DNA from: Saccharothrix espanaensis DSM 44229
GTDB taxonomy: Bacteria; Actinomycetota; Actinomycetes; Mycobacteriales; Pseudonocardiaceae
Direction: 5' to 3'
Length of the DNA stretch: 64,000 bases
Assembly (NCBI RefSeq): GCF_000328705.1
Contig: NC_019673.1
Coordinates: 3,286,001-3,350,000, forward strand
The notes under the pieces: model-generated
The model's input: the letters and a program-made list of their open reading frames with translations, nothing else
Database searches by the model: none
What the model was told of the DNA's origin: nothing
Position numbers and translations under genes: made by a program
Shown here: positions 41,216 through 50,108 of the stretch, in pieces
Layout of the letters: each line of letters starts with the position of its first letter
How positions within the stretch are numbered: the stretch's first letter is position 1

Positions 41216-42013
41216 GTGTCCTGTGCGAGTGCGACGCTGGTCGTCTGGACGTCCGCCTGGCTGCATGGTGCGGCCGCGGCTGACGACGTCCTCGACGCTT
41301 TGGGGTTCTGGGCGGAGCTGCACGAGGTGGTGGCCGACGACGACGGCACGGCCACCGCGCTCGACCTCCCCGGCCCCGACGAACGCCCGGTGGGCCCGGC
41401 GCTGCTGCTGGCCGCGCTGCGCCGGGGCAACGCGAGCACCGCGCGGATGGTGCTGCCGATCCCGGGTGACGTGCGCGGGCTGGGCGGTCAGGGGCCGCTG
41501 AGCCGGTTCGCGCTCAGCGTCGGGCACGCGGCGGTGCTGCCGGAGGTCGGCGTGGGGCTGGTGCCCAAGCTCGTCGCGGACGGCGTGCTGCGGTGGACGG
41601 TGTTCGACCTGCCGACCGTGACGGCGGTCGAGCACGTGCCGATCGGCGAGGCGGAGCACGGGCTGGGGTCGGCGATGCGCGAGGCGGCGACGGCGCTGGT
41701 CACGCTCGACGTGGCGCGGCACCGGCCGAACGTGCGCGCGGAGATCGCGGAGCTGTCGGCCGAGCACTCGAAGCTGGCGTGGCCGGCCGGGATGCCGCCC
41801 CGGGCGTTGCGCGTGCTGCAACGGGCGGCGGAGGTCGCGGCGATCCTCACGGTGGCGGCGTCGGACGCGCCGGGCGGGGCGATGTCGGCGTCCGCGCAGG
41901 CCGGTCGGGACCAGGCGCTGCGCCCGTTGTCGGAGGCGGTCCGGCGGGCCCGGCTGGCGGCCGTGGACGAGGCCGTGCGGGTGCTGTCCGACCAGGGCGC
42001 GGGCCGGCACTGA
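41216..42013 (+). CDS. Conserved hypothetical protein
   Basis: 265 residues beginning V-S-C-A-S-A-T-L-V-V-W-T-S-A-W-L-H-G. Alanine-rich and soluble, with repeated beta-alpha segments (LLLAALRRGNAS, MVLPIPGDVRGLGG, VLPEVGVGLVPKL) and a helical C-terminal third. No catalytic motif recognised. It probably has its own leaderless promoter. Codon use is like its neighbours, so it is a normal chromosomal gene. Confidence 0.7.
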   Translation: MSCASATLVVWTSAWLHGAAAADDVLDALGFWAELHEVVADDDGTATALDLPGPDERPVGPALLLAALRRGNASTARMVLPIPGDVRGLGGQGPLSRFALSVGHAAVLPEVGVGLVPKLVADGVLRWTVFDLPTVTAVEHVPIGEAEHGLGSAMREAATALVTLDVARHRPNVRAEIAELSAEHSKLAWPAGMPPRALRVLQRAAEVAAILTVAASDAPGGAMSASAQAGRDQALRPLSEAVRRARLAAVDEAVRVLSDQGAGRH

Positions 42014-42156
42014 CCGCCGCTCCGCGCGTCGCGACGATCACCGCCGGGCGCCGACGTCGTCGGATTGTCCAACGATCGGGCGGTCAACGGGATCAAGCGG
42101 TGTGTTTCAGCCGCGTGGCCGTGTGCGTTCGGCCGCATTCCACGTAGGGTCGCCAC

Positions 42157-42175
42157 TATTCGCTCCGACCGAATA
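42157..42175. promoter_or_regulatory. Inverted repeat in the leader of the methyltransferase gene
   Basis: TATTCG and CGAATA form a 6-7-6 inverted repeat about 80 nt upstream of the TylF-like gene, in an otherwise empty 241-bp gap. Possible operator. Confidence 0.25.
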
Positions 42176-42254
42176 CCCGCGATTCCAGGTGACGGTCTTC
42201 CCGCCGCCAGTCGGACCGGGTAAGTGACTTGGGGTCGTCAGAGAGGAGACCCCT

Positions 42255-43046
42255 GTGCTCGGCAGACTGCGTCAGGCGCTGAGCGGCTCGCTGGCCCGGA
42301 TCGTGAGCGACGCGGTGGACCGCGACGAGCTCGTCCGACAGCTGCGCCGCGAGTTCGAGGACGTCGCACGGCAGGAGACGGACCGGCTGGTGAAGGCCAT
42401 CCGGGAGATCGAGCACGAGTCGCGGCGCGACATCCACGCGGAAGCCGACCGGTACGCGCTGCGCACCACGGAGCGGTTCGTGCGGGAGCACCTGCTCAAC
42501 GCCACCACGTACGACAACCGGTTCGACACCCTCAAGCACGCGCTGGAGCTGGCCCCCGACACCGGCCTGGCGATGGAGTTCGGCGTGTACAAGGGCACGA
42601 CGCTGAAGATCATCGCCGAGACCCGGGGCGGCCAGGACGTCTACGGCTTCGACTCGTTCGAGGGCCTGCCCGAGGACTGGCGGCCCAAGCGGCCGGCGGG
42701 CTGGTTCCGCAACGAGAACATCCCGGACGTGCCCGGCGCGGAGATCGTGCCGGGCTGGTTCGACGACACGCTGCCGAAGTTCATGGCCGAACACCCCGGC
42801 GACGTGTCGTTCCTGCACCTGGACGCCGACCTGTACTCCTCGACGGTCACCGCGCTGGAGCACGTCGGTCCGCGCCTGCGGCCGGGCAGCGTGGTGCTGT
42901 TCGACGAGTACTTCAACTACCCCGGCTGGGAGGTCCACGAGCACCTGGCGTGGCGGGAGTTCGTGACCCGGCACAACGTGTCGTTCGAGTACCTGTGCTT
43001 CACCGCGAACAACGAGCAGCTGGCCGTGCGGATCACCGAGATCTGA
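42255..43046 (+). CDS. TylF/MycF-like SAM-dependent methyltransferase with coiled-coil N-terminus
   Basis: 263 residues. Residues 1-75 are helical and charged (RQLRREFEDVARQETDRL), then comes a class I methyltransferase: GLAMEFGVYKGTTLKIIAE near 98-116, YGFDSFEGLPEDW, FLHLDADLYSSTVTALEHV, and VLFDEYFNYPGW. TylF/MycF enzymes O-methylate sugar hydroxyls, often on antibiotics or glycolipids, with Mg bound by the D-D pair. No sugar genes are near. GTG follows GAGAGGAG. Two strong hairpins follow. Confidence 0.85.
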   Translation: MLGRLRQALSGSLARIVSDAVDRDELVRQLRREFEDVARQETDRLVKAIREIEHESRRDIHAEADRYALRTTERFVREHLLNATTYDNRFDTLKHALELAPDTGLAMEFGVYKGTTLKIIAETRGGQDVYGFDSFEGLPEDWRPKRPAGWFRNENIPDVPGAEIVPGWFDDTLPKFMAEHPGDVSFLHLDADLYSSTVTALEHVGPRLRPGSVVLFDEYFNYPGWEVHEHLAWREFVTRHNVSFEYLCFTANNEQLAVRITEI

Positions 43047-43055
43047 GCACCTGTC

Positions 43056-43095
43056 CACCGGCCGGTCACCGTGACGTCACGGTGACCGGCCGGTG
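43056..43095 (+). terminator. 40-bp perfect palindrome terminator
   Basis: Positions 43056-43095 equal their own reverse complement (CACCGGCCGGTCACCGTGAC then its mirror), centred on TGACGTCA, 10 nt after the methyltransferase stop. With no loop, it could also form a cruciform. Confidence 0.75.
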
Positions 43096-43100
43096 TGGTC

Positions 43101-43133
43101 GTGGGCGGTGTCCGGATGGCGGACACCGCCCAC
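43101..43133 (+). terminator. Second tandem terminator hairpin
   Basis: Perfect 14-bp stem (GTGGGCGGTGTCCG at 43101-43114 against 43120-43133) with the loop GATGG, 5 bp after the first palindrome. Confidence 0.7.
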
Positions 43134-43218
43134 GGCGTTCGCCAAGCCCTAACAAGGAGGCCGCGCCGAACGATCCCCCTCGGGACGACCCGTCCCAACG
43201 AAAGCCCGAGGAGGGCGC

Positions 43219-44073
43219 ATGTTGCGGTTACCCAGGCTGCTCGCGGCGGTGTTCGCGGTGATCCTGGCAAGTTCGGGCACGGCCTACGCGCAGGACCACC
43301 CGACGGCGGGCATCCACACCCCGCGCGACGGCTCGTACGCCGCCGTCGGCGAGTCCCTGCTGGTCATCGGCGGCGCGGTCAACGGCGAGGCGGCCGGCAT
43401 CACGGCGGTCGAGGTCTCCGTGGACGGCGGCACGACCTGGCAGCTCGCCGAGACGGTCAAGGAGCGGTGGCGGTTCCAGTTCACCCCCACCACGGCCGGT
43501 GACGTCACGATCGTCGCCCGTGCGCACACCCGGTCCACGGTCGGCAACCCCAGCCTGCCCGCCACGGTGCACGTGGGTGCGACGCCCGGCCCGCTGCCGC
43601 GGATCCACGACGCGACCAACACCCTGAGCCTGCCGACGTTCGACCAGGCCCTCGACCCCGACTGGGAGCCGGTCGAGCTGGGCCTGAAGTTCCAGGTGGA
43701 CCGGCCCGGCACGCTGACCGGCGTGACCATCGACCGCGGCCCCTACACCGGCCCGATCGAGACCCGGGTGTGGACCGGGTCCGGTGAGCTGCTGGCCGAC
43801 ACGCTGTCCGGAGCGCCCGGGATCGGCCGGGAGTGGGTGTCGTTCGAGCCGCCGGTCCCGGTCCAGCCCGGCCAGGACTACGTGGTGTCGTACTTCAGCC
43901 GCTGGTCGTCGCGCTACCAGGCGTCCCAGGACTACTTCACCGGCACGATCCTGCAAGCCCCGTTCATCGTGAAGCCGGGCGCGGGCGTCTTCCACTACGA
44001 GGTGCACGGCGGCTTCCCGACCGACACCTGGCGCAACAGCAACTACTGGATCCTGCCCCTGTTCCACGAGTAG
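43219..44073 (+). CDS. Secreted DUF4082 domain protein
   Basis: 284 residues. Signal peptide LRLPRLLAAVFAVILASSGTAYA (1-24), an Ig-like domain (~30-115; GIHTPRDGSYAAVGESLLVIGG, VEVSVDGGTTWQLAE), then DUF4082 (~145-284; LGLKFQVDRPGTLTGVTI, YFSRWSSRYQASQDYF). DUF4082 is often attached to extracellular carbohydrate-active or cell-surface proteins, so carbohydrate or surface binding is plausible. ATG follows GAGGAGGGCGC. Confidence 0.85.
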   Translation: MLRLPRLLAAVFAVILASSGTAYAQDHPTAGIHTPRDGSYAAVGESLLVIGGAVNGEAAGITAVEVSVDGGTTWQLAETVKERWRFQFTPTTAGDVTIVARAHTRSTVGNPSLPATVHVGATPGPLPRIHDATNTLSLPTFDQALDPDWEPVELGLKFQVDRPGTLTGVTIDRGPYTGPIETRVWTGSGELLADTLSGAPGIGREWVSFEPPVPVQPGQDYVVSYFSRWSSRYQASQDYFTGTILQAPFIVKPGAGVFHYEVHGGFPTDTWRNSNYWILPLFHE

Positions 44074-44161
44074 CCCGACGGGTAGCGGCCGGCCGGCGCG
44101 GAGCGGCTCGCTGGAGTCGCTCCACGTCGACCGATCGCCGAGGTGTGCGTAGCGTCGAAGG

Positions 44162-45547
44162 GTGACCTCTGGACTTCCCACGACCGTGGGCGCGCTGCGT
44201 GCCGCCGGGTACCCGCCGCGCAGCGTCAAGGCCGAGCTGCGGGAGAACCTGGTCGAGGCGTTGCGCGCGAAGCGCGACCCGTGGCCGGGCATCGTCGGGT
44301 TCGACCGGACCGTGCTGCCGCAGCTGGAGCGGGCCATCCTGGCCGGCCACGACCTGGTGCTGCTCGGCGAGCGCGGCCAGGGCAAGACCCGGCTGCTGCG
44401 CTCGCTGGTCGGCCTGCTCGACGAGTGGACGCCGGTCATCGACGGCGCGGAGCTGGGCGAGCACCCGCTGCTGCCGATCACGCCGGAGTCCCGGCGGCGG
44501 GCCGCGGAGCTGGGCGACGACCTGCCGGTGGCGTGGCGGCACCGCGACGAGCGGTTCGCCGAGAAGCTGGCCACGCCGGACACCAGCGTCGGCGACCTGG
44601 TCGGCGACGTCGACCCGGTGAAGGTGGCGCAGGGGCGCAGCCTCGGCGACCCGGAGACGATCCACTACGGCCTGGTGCCGCGCGCGCACCGGGGCATCAT
44701 CGCGGTCAACGAGCTGCCCGACCTGGCCGAGCGGATCCAGGTGTCGCTGCTCAACGTGATGGAGGAGCGCGACATCCAGATCCGCGGCTACACGCTGCGG
44801 CTGCCGCTGGACGTGCTGGTGGTGGCGACCGCGAACCCCGAGGACTACACGAACCGGGGCCGGATCATCACCCCGCTCAAGGACCGGTTCGGCGCCGAGA
44901 TCCGCACCCACTACCCGCTGGAGGTGGCCGCCGAGGTGGCGCTGGTCCGGCAGGAGTCGGAGCTGGTGGCGGAGGTGGGCGACCACCTGCTGGAAGCCGT
45001 GGCGCGGTTCGTGCGGCACCTGCGCGAGTCGCCGGCGATCGACCAGCGCTCGGGCGTGTCGGCGCGGTTCGCGGTGGCCGCGGCGGAGACGGTGGCCGCG
45101 GCGGCGTTGCGGCGCAGCGCGCTGATCGGCGAGCACCCGCCGATCGCCCGCCCGGTCGACCTCTACTCGGTGCCGGACGTGCTGCGCGGCAAGCTGGAGT
45201 TCGAGGCGGGGGAGGAGGGGCGTGAGCACGAGGTGCTGACGCACCTGCTGCGCCGGGCCGTCGCGGACACCGCGCGCTCGGCGTTCGCCGGGCTGAACCT
45301 GCGCTCGCTGGCCGAGGTGGTCTCCGACGGCCACCCGGTGGCGACCGGCGAGCAGGTGCCGGCGGCCGAGGTGCTCGCCGCGCTGCCGGAGCTGCCGGTG
45401 CTGCACGACGTGGCGCAGCGGGTCGGCGCGGGCCCGGCGGACCCGCCGGGGCGGATCGCGTCGGCCGTGGAGCTGGCGCTGGAGTCGCTCTACCTGACCC
45501 GTCAGCTGGCCAAGGACAGCGACGAGGACCGGACGGTCTACGGGTGA
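44162..45547 (+). CDS. MoxR/ChlI-type AAA+ ATPase
   Basis: 461 residues. Walker A LLGERGQGKTRLL near 66-78. The Walker B region reads RGIIAVNELPDLAERIQVSL, with Asn where most AAA+ proteins have Asp, a feature I associate with this magnesium-chelatase-like subfamily. Sensor VVATANPEDYTNRGRIITPL near 222-241. Works as the ATPase partner of the VWA protein encoded next, with a GTGA overlap. GTG start at 44162. Substrate unknown. Confidence 0.88.
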   Translation: MTSGLPTTVGALRAAGYPPRSVKAELRENLVEALRAKRDPWPGIVGFDRTVLPQLERAILAGHDLVLLGERGQGKTRLLRSLVGLLDEWTPVIDGAELGEHPLLPITPESRRRAAELGDDLPVAWRHRDERFAEKLATPDTSVGDLVGDVDPVKVAQGRSLGDPETIHYGLVPRAHRGIIAVNELPDLAERIQVSLLNVMEERDIQIRGYTLRLPLDVLVVATANPEDYTNRGRIITPLKDRFGAEIRTHYPLEVAAEVALVRQESELVAEVGDHLLEAVARFVRHLRESPAIDQRSGVSARFAVAAAETVAAAALRRSALIGEHPPIARPVDLYSVPDVLRGKLEFEAGEEGREHEVLTHLLRRAVADTARSAFAGLNLRSLAEVVSDGHPVATGEQVPAAEVLAALPELPVLHDVAQRVGAGPADPPGRIASAVELALESLYLTRQLAKDSDEDRTVYG

Positions 45548-47478
45548 CCGGGTACCGCTACGACCGCTACGTCGACGGGCCGGACCCGCTCGCGCCGCCG
45601 ACCGACCTGCGGGCGGCGATGGACGAGCTGGGCCGCGAGGTCATGGAGGGCGCGTCCCCCGAGTCGGCGCTGCGCGAGCTGCTGCGGCGCGGGGTGCCGG
45701 GGTCGCGCGGCCTGGACGACCTGACGGCGCGGTTGTGGCAGCGGCGCTCGGCCATCCAGCGCCGGCACCGGCTCGACGGCACGCTCCAGGAGGTCCGCGA
45801 GCTGCTGGACCGGGCGCTGGAGGCCGAGCGGGCGGCGCTGTTCCCGGACCCGGACGACGACGCCCGGTTCCGCGAGGCGCAGCTCGACGCGCTCCCGCAG
45901 GGCACCGCGGCGGCCGTGCGGGAGCTGGCCGAGTACGACTGGCGTTCGCCGCAGGCCCGCGAGTCCTACGAACAGATCCAGAACCTGCTCGGGCGCGAGC
46001 TGCTCGACCAGCGCTTCCAGGGCCTCAAGCAGGCGATGCAGAACGTCGACCCGGAAGACGTGCGGCGCATCCAGGAGATGCTCGCCGACCTCACCGCGCT
46101 GCTGGCCGCGCACGCCCAGGGCGCCGACACCGCCGAGCGGTTCGCGGAGTTCATGCGCCGGCACGGCGAGTTCTTCCCGGAGAACCCGCGGACCGTGCAG
46201 GAGCTGGTCGACGCGCTCGCGGCCCGGTCGGCGGCGGCGCAGCGGATGATGAACTCGATGACCGAGCAGCAGCGCGACGAGCTGAACGCGTTGTCCCAGC
46301 AGGCGTTCGGCAACTCCGGCATCGGCTCCCAGCTGTCCACTCTGGACTCGCTGCTGCGTGGCCTGCGGCCGGGCGAGGACTGGGACGGCGCGGCGCGCTT
46401 CCGGGGCAACCAGCCGCTGGGCCTGGGCGAGGGCGCGCAGGCGATGGCGGACCTGGCCGAACTCGACGCGCTGGCCGAGCAGCTGTCCCAGTCCTACCCC
46501 GGCGCGCGCCTGGAGGACATCGACGTCGAGGCGCTGGTCCGCCAGCTCGGCGACGAGGCGGGCGTCGACGCGCGCCGGCTGGCCGAGCTGGAGCGCGAGC
46601 TGCGCCGGCAGAACCTGCTCGAACGCGCGCCGGACGGCTCGCTGCGGTTGACGCCCAAAGCGTTGCGGCGCTTGGGCGAGACGGCGCTGCGGGGCGTGAT
46701 CGACAGCGTCCGGGCGCAGGGTCGGCGGGACAACTCGCACGCCGGCGCGGCGGGCGAGTTGTTGGGCAGCACGCGGGCGTGGCGGTTCGGCGACACCGAG
46801 CCGTGGAACGTGCCGCGCACGATCACCAACGCCGTGCTGCGGTCGGGTCTCGGCGAGATCCGGCTGGACGTGGCCGACGTCGAGATCAGCGAGACCGAGC
46901 AGCGGTCGCGCGCGGCGGTCGCGCTGTGCGTGGACACGTCGTGGTCGATGGTGCAGGACGGCCGCTGGGTGCCGATGAAGCGCACCGCGCTGGCCCTGCA
47001 CCACCTGGTGAGCACCCGTTTCCGGACCGACGCGCTGCAGCTGATCACCTTCGGCCGGCACGCCGAGGCGGTCGACATCGGGCAGTTGACGGCGCTGGAA
47101 GGGGTGTGGGAGCAGGGCACCAACCTGCACCACGCGCTGCTGCTGGCGGGCCGGCACCTGCGCCGGCACCCGGACGCGCAGCCGGTGGTGCTGGTGGTGA
47201 CCGACGGCGAGCCGACCGCGCACCTGGAGTCGGACGGCGAGGCCGAGTTCCACTACCCGCCGCTGCCGCGCACGATCGGCAAGACCCTGGTGGAGGTGGA
47301 CGGCCTGGCCCGGCTGGGCGCGTCGATCACGGTGTTCCGGCTGGGCGACGACCCGAGGCTGACCGAGTTCGTCGACCTGCTGGCCCGCCGCAGCGGCGGC
47401 CGGGTGGTGGCCCCCGACGAGGACGGCCTGGGCGCGGCGGTGGTCAGCGACTACCTGAGGTCGCGCCGCAAGCGCTGA
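45544..47478 (+). CDS. VWA domain protein, partner of the MoxR ATPase
   Basis: 644 residues, soluble. The N-terminal ~450 residues are helical and charged with Arg/Glu-rich segments. The C-terminal ~190 residues form a VWA domain with metal motif CVDTSWSMVQDG near 459, LITFGRHAEAV, the conserved Thr in EQGTNLHHAL, and VVTDGEPTAHLE near 554. Together with the preceding ATPase it resembles MoxR-VWA (CoxE/ChlD-like) chaperone pairs. The stop lies 5 nt from the stop of the converging small gene. Confidence 0.88.
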   Translation: MTGYRYDRYVDGPDPLAPPTDLRAAMDELGREVMEGASPESALRELLRRGVPGSRGLDDLTARLWQRRSAIQRRHRLDGTLQEVRELLDRALEAERAALFPDPDDDARFREAQLDALPQGTAAAVRELAEYDWRSPQARESYEQIQNLLGRELLDQRFQGLKQAMQNVDPEDVRRIQEMLADLTALLAAHAQGADTAERFAEFMRRHGEFFPENPRTVQELVDALAARSAAAQRMMNSMTEQQRDELNALSQQAFGNSGIGSQLSTLDSLLRGLRPGEDWDGAARFRGNQPLGLGEGAQAMADLAELDALAEQLSQSYPGARLEDIDVEALVRQLGDEAGVDARRLAELERELRRQNLLERAPDGSLRLTPKALRRLGETALRGVIDSVRAQGRRDNSHAGAAGELLGSTRAWRFGDTEPWNVPRTITNAVLRSGLGEIRLDVADVEISETEQRSRAAVALCVDTSWSMVQDGRWVPMKRTALALHHLVSTRFRTDALQLITFGRHAEAVDIGQLTALEGVWEQGTNLHHALLLAGRHLRRHPDAQPVVLVVTDGEPTAHLESDGEAEFHYPPLPRTIGKTLVEVDGLARLGASITVFRLGDDPRLTEFVDLLARRSGGRVVAPDEDGLGAAVVSDYLRSRRKR

Positions 47479-47483
47479 CCGGC

Positions 47484-47771
47484 TCAGGTCGGCTCCGGCA
47501 CCCAGACCAGGTGCGCGGTCACGCCGCCGGACGCGGCGAACAGCCGCACGGCCGTCTCCGGTTTCTCCGTGGTGAGCCGGAAGCCGCCGTCCACGCTGAG
47601 CACTTCGGCGTGGTCGCCGAGGTCGATGCCCCACGCGGCGACCCAGGCGTCCTCGCGCACCCCGTACTCCTCGACGATGGCGAACAGCCGGGGCGCGTCG
47701 CCGTCGACCAGGTCCCGGAGGATCGCGGCGAACTCCCGCTCGTCGCACAGCGGCTTGGGCTCGGCGGCCAT
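47484..47771 (-). CDS. Small conserved protein divergent from the XRE regulator
   Basis: 95 residues, ATG 47771 preceded by GGAAGGGG. Reads EREFAAILRDLVDGDAPRLF, VEEYGVREDAWVAAWGIDLG, VDGGFRLTTEKPETAVRLFA. Similar proteins are frequent beside XRE/DUF397 gene pairs in actinomycetes. Function unknown. Confidence 0.7.
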   Translation of the reverse strand: MAAEPKPLCDEREFAAILRDLVDGDAPRLFAIVEEYGVREDAWVAAWGIDLGDHAEVLSVDGGFRLTTEKPETAVRLFAASGGVTAHLVWVPEPT

Positions 47772-47792
47772 CGGGGCCCCTTCCTGCGGAGT

Positions 47793-47825
47793 GACTATTG
47801 CCGGTTTGACAACTGCGAGACTATT
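47793..47825. promoter_or_regulatory. Direct repeats in the divergent XRE promoter region
   Basis: GACTATT occurs at 47793-47799 and 47819-47825, 26 bp apart, in the 163-bp space between the small gene and the XRE regulator. Possible autoregulatory sites. Confidence 0.25.
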
Positions 47826-47934
47826 ACTGTCATGCGACGGTAGGAACTGCACGATCGGGTGTATTGCCCGGACCGGCTGCGTCCCGATATTCCTTGCGCC
47901 GCAACGGAACACCGGGACGAGAGGACCACCACCG

Positions 47935-48780
47935 ATGGCCGACCAGCCGCCGCCCCTCGCGCGGCGCATCGAACTCGGCGCGCTGCTGCGCGCCTACCGC
48001 GAACGGGCGGGTGTCGACGCCGCCGCCGTGGCGGACGCGCTCGGCTGGTCGTACGTGCAGAAGGTCGGCCTGGTCGAGGGCGGCAAGCGCAAGCTCGCGG
48101 CCGTGGAGGTGACCGCGCTGGCCGACCTGCTCGGCCTCGACCCGGCCGAGCGCGCCAAGGTAGTGGAACTGGGCAAGATCGCCCGCAAGCGCGACCCCGG
48201 CCCGGCGTTCGTCGCGGACTGGGCGCAGACCTACATCGCGCTGGAGACGGCCGCCGACCGCATCGAGCTGGTGGCCGAGGAGTTGGTGCCGGGCCTGGTG
48301 CAGACCGAGGACTACGCCCGCGCGCTGCTCGGCCAGGGCGCGGCGCTCACGCCCGACGAGATCGAGTCGGCGGTCCGGCAGCGGGCCGACCGGCAGCGGC
48401 GGCTGCTCGAACCGGGAGCGCCCCGGGTGGACCTGGTGCTCAGCGAATCGGGGCTGCGCCGCCAGGTCGGCGGTCGCGCGGTGCTGCGCAACCAGCTCGC
48501 CCACCTGCGGGACCTGGCTTCCCGGCCGAACATCACCGTCCAGGTCCTGCCGTTCGAGGCGGGCGCGCACCTCGCGCTGGGCACCTGGTTCACCCTGCTC
48601 CACATCGGTGACCCGGCGGTGACGTTCGTCTACGTCGAGGCTCTGACCAACGCCGACATTCATGATCGTCCACCGCACACCGACGTCTATAGACTGGCGA
48701 TGGACCGGGCCCGGCGCGCGGCGTTGTCAGCTGCCGATTCCCTTGCGCTGCTTGGTCGTCTGATCGGAGAACTCGACTAG
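47935..48780 (+). CDS. XRE-type regulator with DUF5753
   Basis: 281 residues. N-terminal helix-turn-helix (~10-65; LGALLRAYRERAGVDAAAVA, KVGLVEGGKRKLAAVEV) and a DUF5753 effector domain (~95-275; ADWAQTYIALETAADRIELV, PGLVQTEDYARALL, NITVQVLPFEAGAH, TFVYVEALT). Together with the following DUF397 gene it forms the regulator pair common in streptomycetes and relatives, known from development and antibiotic control. ATG follows GAGAGG. Confidence 0.92.
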   Translation: MADQPPPLARRIELGALLRAYRERAGVDAAAVADALGWSYVQKVGLVEGGKRKLAAVEVTALADLLGLDPAERAKVVELGKIARKRDPGPAFVADWAQTYIALETAADRIELVAEELVPGLVQTEDYARALLGQGAALTPDEIESAVRQRADRQRRLLEPGAPRVDLVLSESGLRRQVGGRAVLRNQLAHLRDLASRPNITVQVLPFEAGAHLALGTWFTLLHIGDPAVTFVYVEALTNADIHDRPPHTDVYRLAMDRARRAALSAADSLALLGRLIGELD

Positions 48781-48796
48781 CGGGAGGCTGCGCGCC

Positions 48797-48985
48797 ATGG
48801 CGAACAGGTTCGGAGAACCCCAGTGGCGCAAGAGCAGCCGCAGTCAGAATGGCGCGAGCAACTGCGTGGAGATCGCCGACCTGCCGCGCGCGGCGGCCGT
48901 GCGTGACTCGAAGAACCCCGGCGGTCCGGTGCTGGTGTTCGCCCCGGCGGCGTTCGCGGGCTTCCTGGAGAGCCTCAAGGACTAG
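48797..48985 (+). CDS. DUF397 protein
   Basis: 62 residues: PQWRKSSRSQNGASNCVEIA, VRDSKNPGGPVLVFAPAAF. This is the typical partner of XRE-DUF5753 proteins, probably an antagonist of the regulator. Its TAG stop lies inside the CTAG sequence (48982-48985) that borders the first IS remnant. Confidence 0.92.
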   Translation: MANRFGEPQWRKSSRSQNGASNCVEIADLPRAAAVRDSKNPGGPVLVFAPAAFAGFLESLKD

Positions 48986-49868
48986 TAGGACGTCGTTGGG
49001 TGTGGTTTTGTCGGGGTGTCCGGGTCTGGACGTGTTGTCGGCGGGTGTGGCGGTGGCCTGTGCAGACCGCGAGTGGGTGGTGGAGGTGGCGCAGGGCGGC
49101 GTAGAGGGTCGGCCTTGCGCGGGGGCTTGTGGGGTGCGGCGGAGCTTGGTGCAGATCGCCTGGGCGACGGAGGCGAGGGTGCCGGTTGGCCGTGCTCTGG
49201 TGGGTGCCGTGGCGCCGGACGACGGACTTCCCCGCCGACCGGCCCGCGGCCATGGTCAGTGTCTTCAGGTCGACGGGCGGGTCGGGGTGGCGGGGTTCGG
49301 GTCGCCGGCCGGTCCGGCCGTAGGCGGGGGTGACCGGCACCGCCGTGGCGGGATACGCGGTGGCGATCGGGTCGACCGCCACCGCGTAGGCCGGTCCGCG
49401 GCCGGTGAGTTCGTCGATCATGTCCAGTGCCGGCCGTCACTTCTCCCGGTGCCGTTGGTCGCCGGGGATCGCACACCGCTGCCGCCCGCGTCGGGTTTCG
49501 GCGGCCCGCGCCGGGTCGGCGGCCTTGCGGTCGTCCCGGGACTCGGGCATAAACAACCGCCGGTCCAACGGTGTCGTCCACCGCGAACGCGTCCGGATCC
49601 ACGAAGCCCCGCGCCCACACCGCCGACCGACGCCGCACCTCCACGTGATCCCACGTCGAAGTCGTCACGAACCGCTGCAACCGCCGGTGGTCCACCCCGA
49701 GACGCTCGCCCATCGGCCGCATCGACCTGCGCTTGCCCTCCGACAACAACCCACGCAGGCACAACCCGCCCTTGCCCCTCCGGTCACACCGGGCGAACCA
49801 GCACCATCTCCTCCGACCTCACCGCGCCCAGAAGCTCACACCCCAACACTCGACCTAACGAAGTCCCA
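48986..49868 (-). mobile_element. IS701-like insertion sequence remnant (copy 1)
   Basis: 883 bp flanked by CTAG direct repeats. Ends TAGGACGTCGTTGGGT and, inverted, TGGGACTTCGTTAGGT agree at 13 of 16 positions. On the minus strand from about 49764 the reading LRGLLSEGKRRSMRPMGERL and FVTTSTWDHVEVRRRSAVWA matches the start of IS701-family transposases, up to DAFAVDDT, the first catalytic-Asp region. Later parts are frameshifted and internally deleted (an intact element would be ~1.3 kb), so the transposase is dead. Confidence 0.75.
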
Positions 49869-49872
49869 CTAG

Positions 49873-50108
49873 CCGAGTGGCGCAGCGTCTGCGAGCTCAC
49901 TCAAGCGTGGCCAGGTCCAACTGGCGCATGTGGCGGCTTCGGACAGCAGGAGTGCCGCCGGGGCGAGCGTCGGCACGCTGAGGAGCATCCCGACCGTGCC
50001 CGCGACGAACGGCAGCTGCAGGCCAGTGACCCGGACCTCGCCTACCTGCCGACGCGGTGAACGACCTCAGACCCCGATGAACCAGCGACCGGAACCACTG
50101 GCAGTGGC
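49873..50108 (-). other. Short gap with a possible gene tail
   Basis: 236 bp between the IS remnant and the AraC gene. One minus-strand frame without a start reads GLQLPFVAGTVGMLLSV and PTLAPAALLLSEAATC, then ends at TAG within the CTAG at 49869. It could be the end of a truncated membrane protein. Otherwise nothing. Confidence 0.25.

Noticed and set aside
49871-49960. tRNA-like start (GCCGAGTGGCGCAG)
   Set aside because: The D-arm-like string has no matching acceptor stem, anticodon arm or T-arm.
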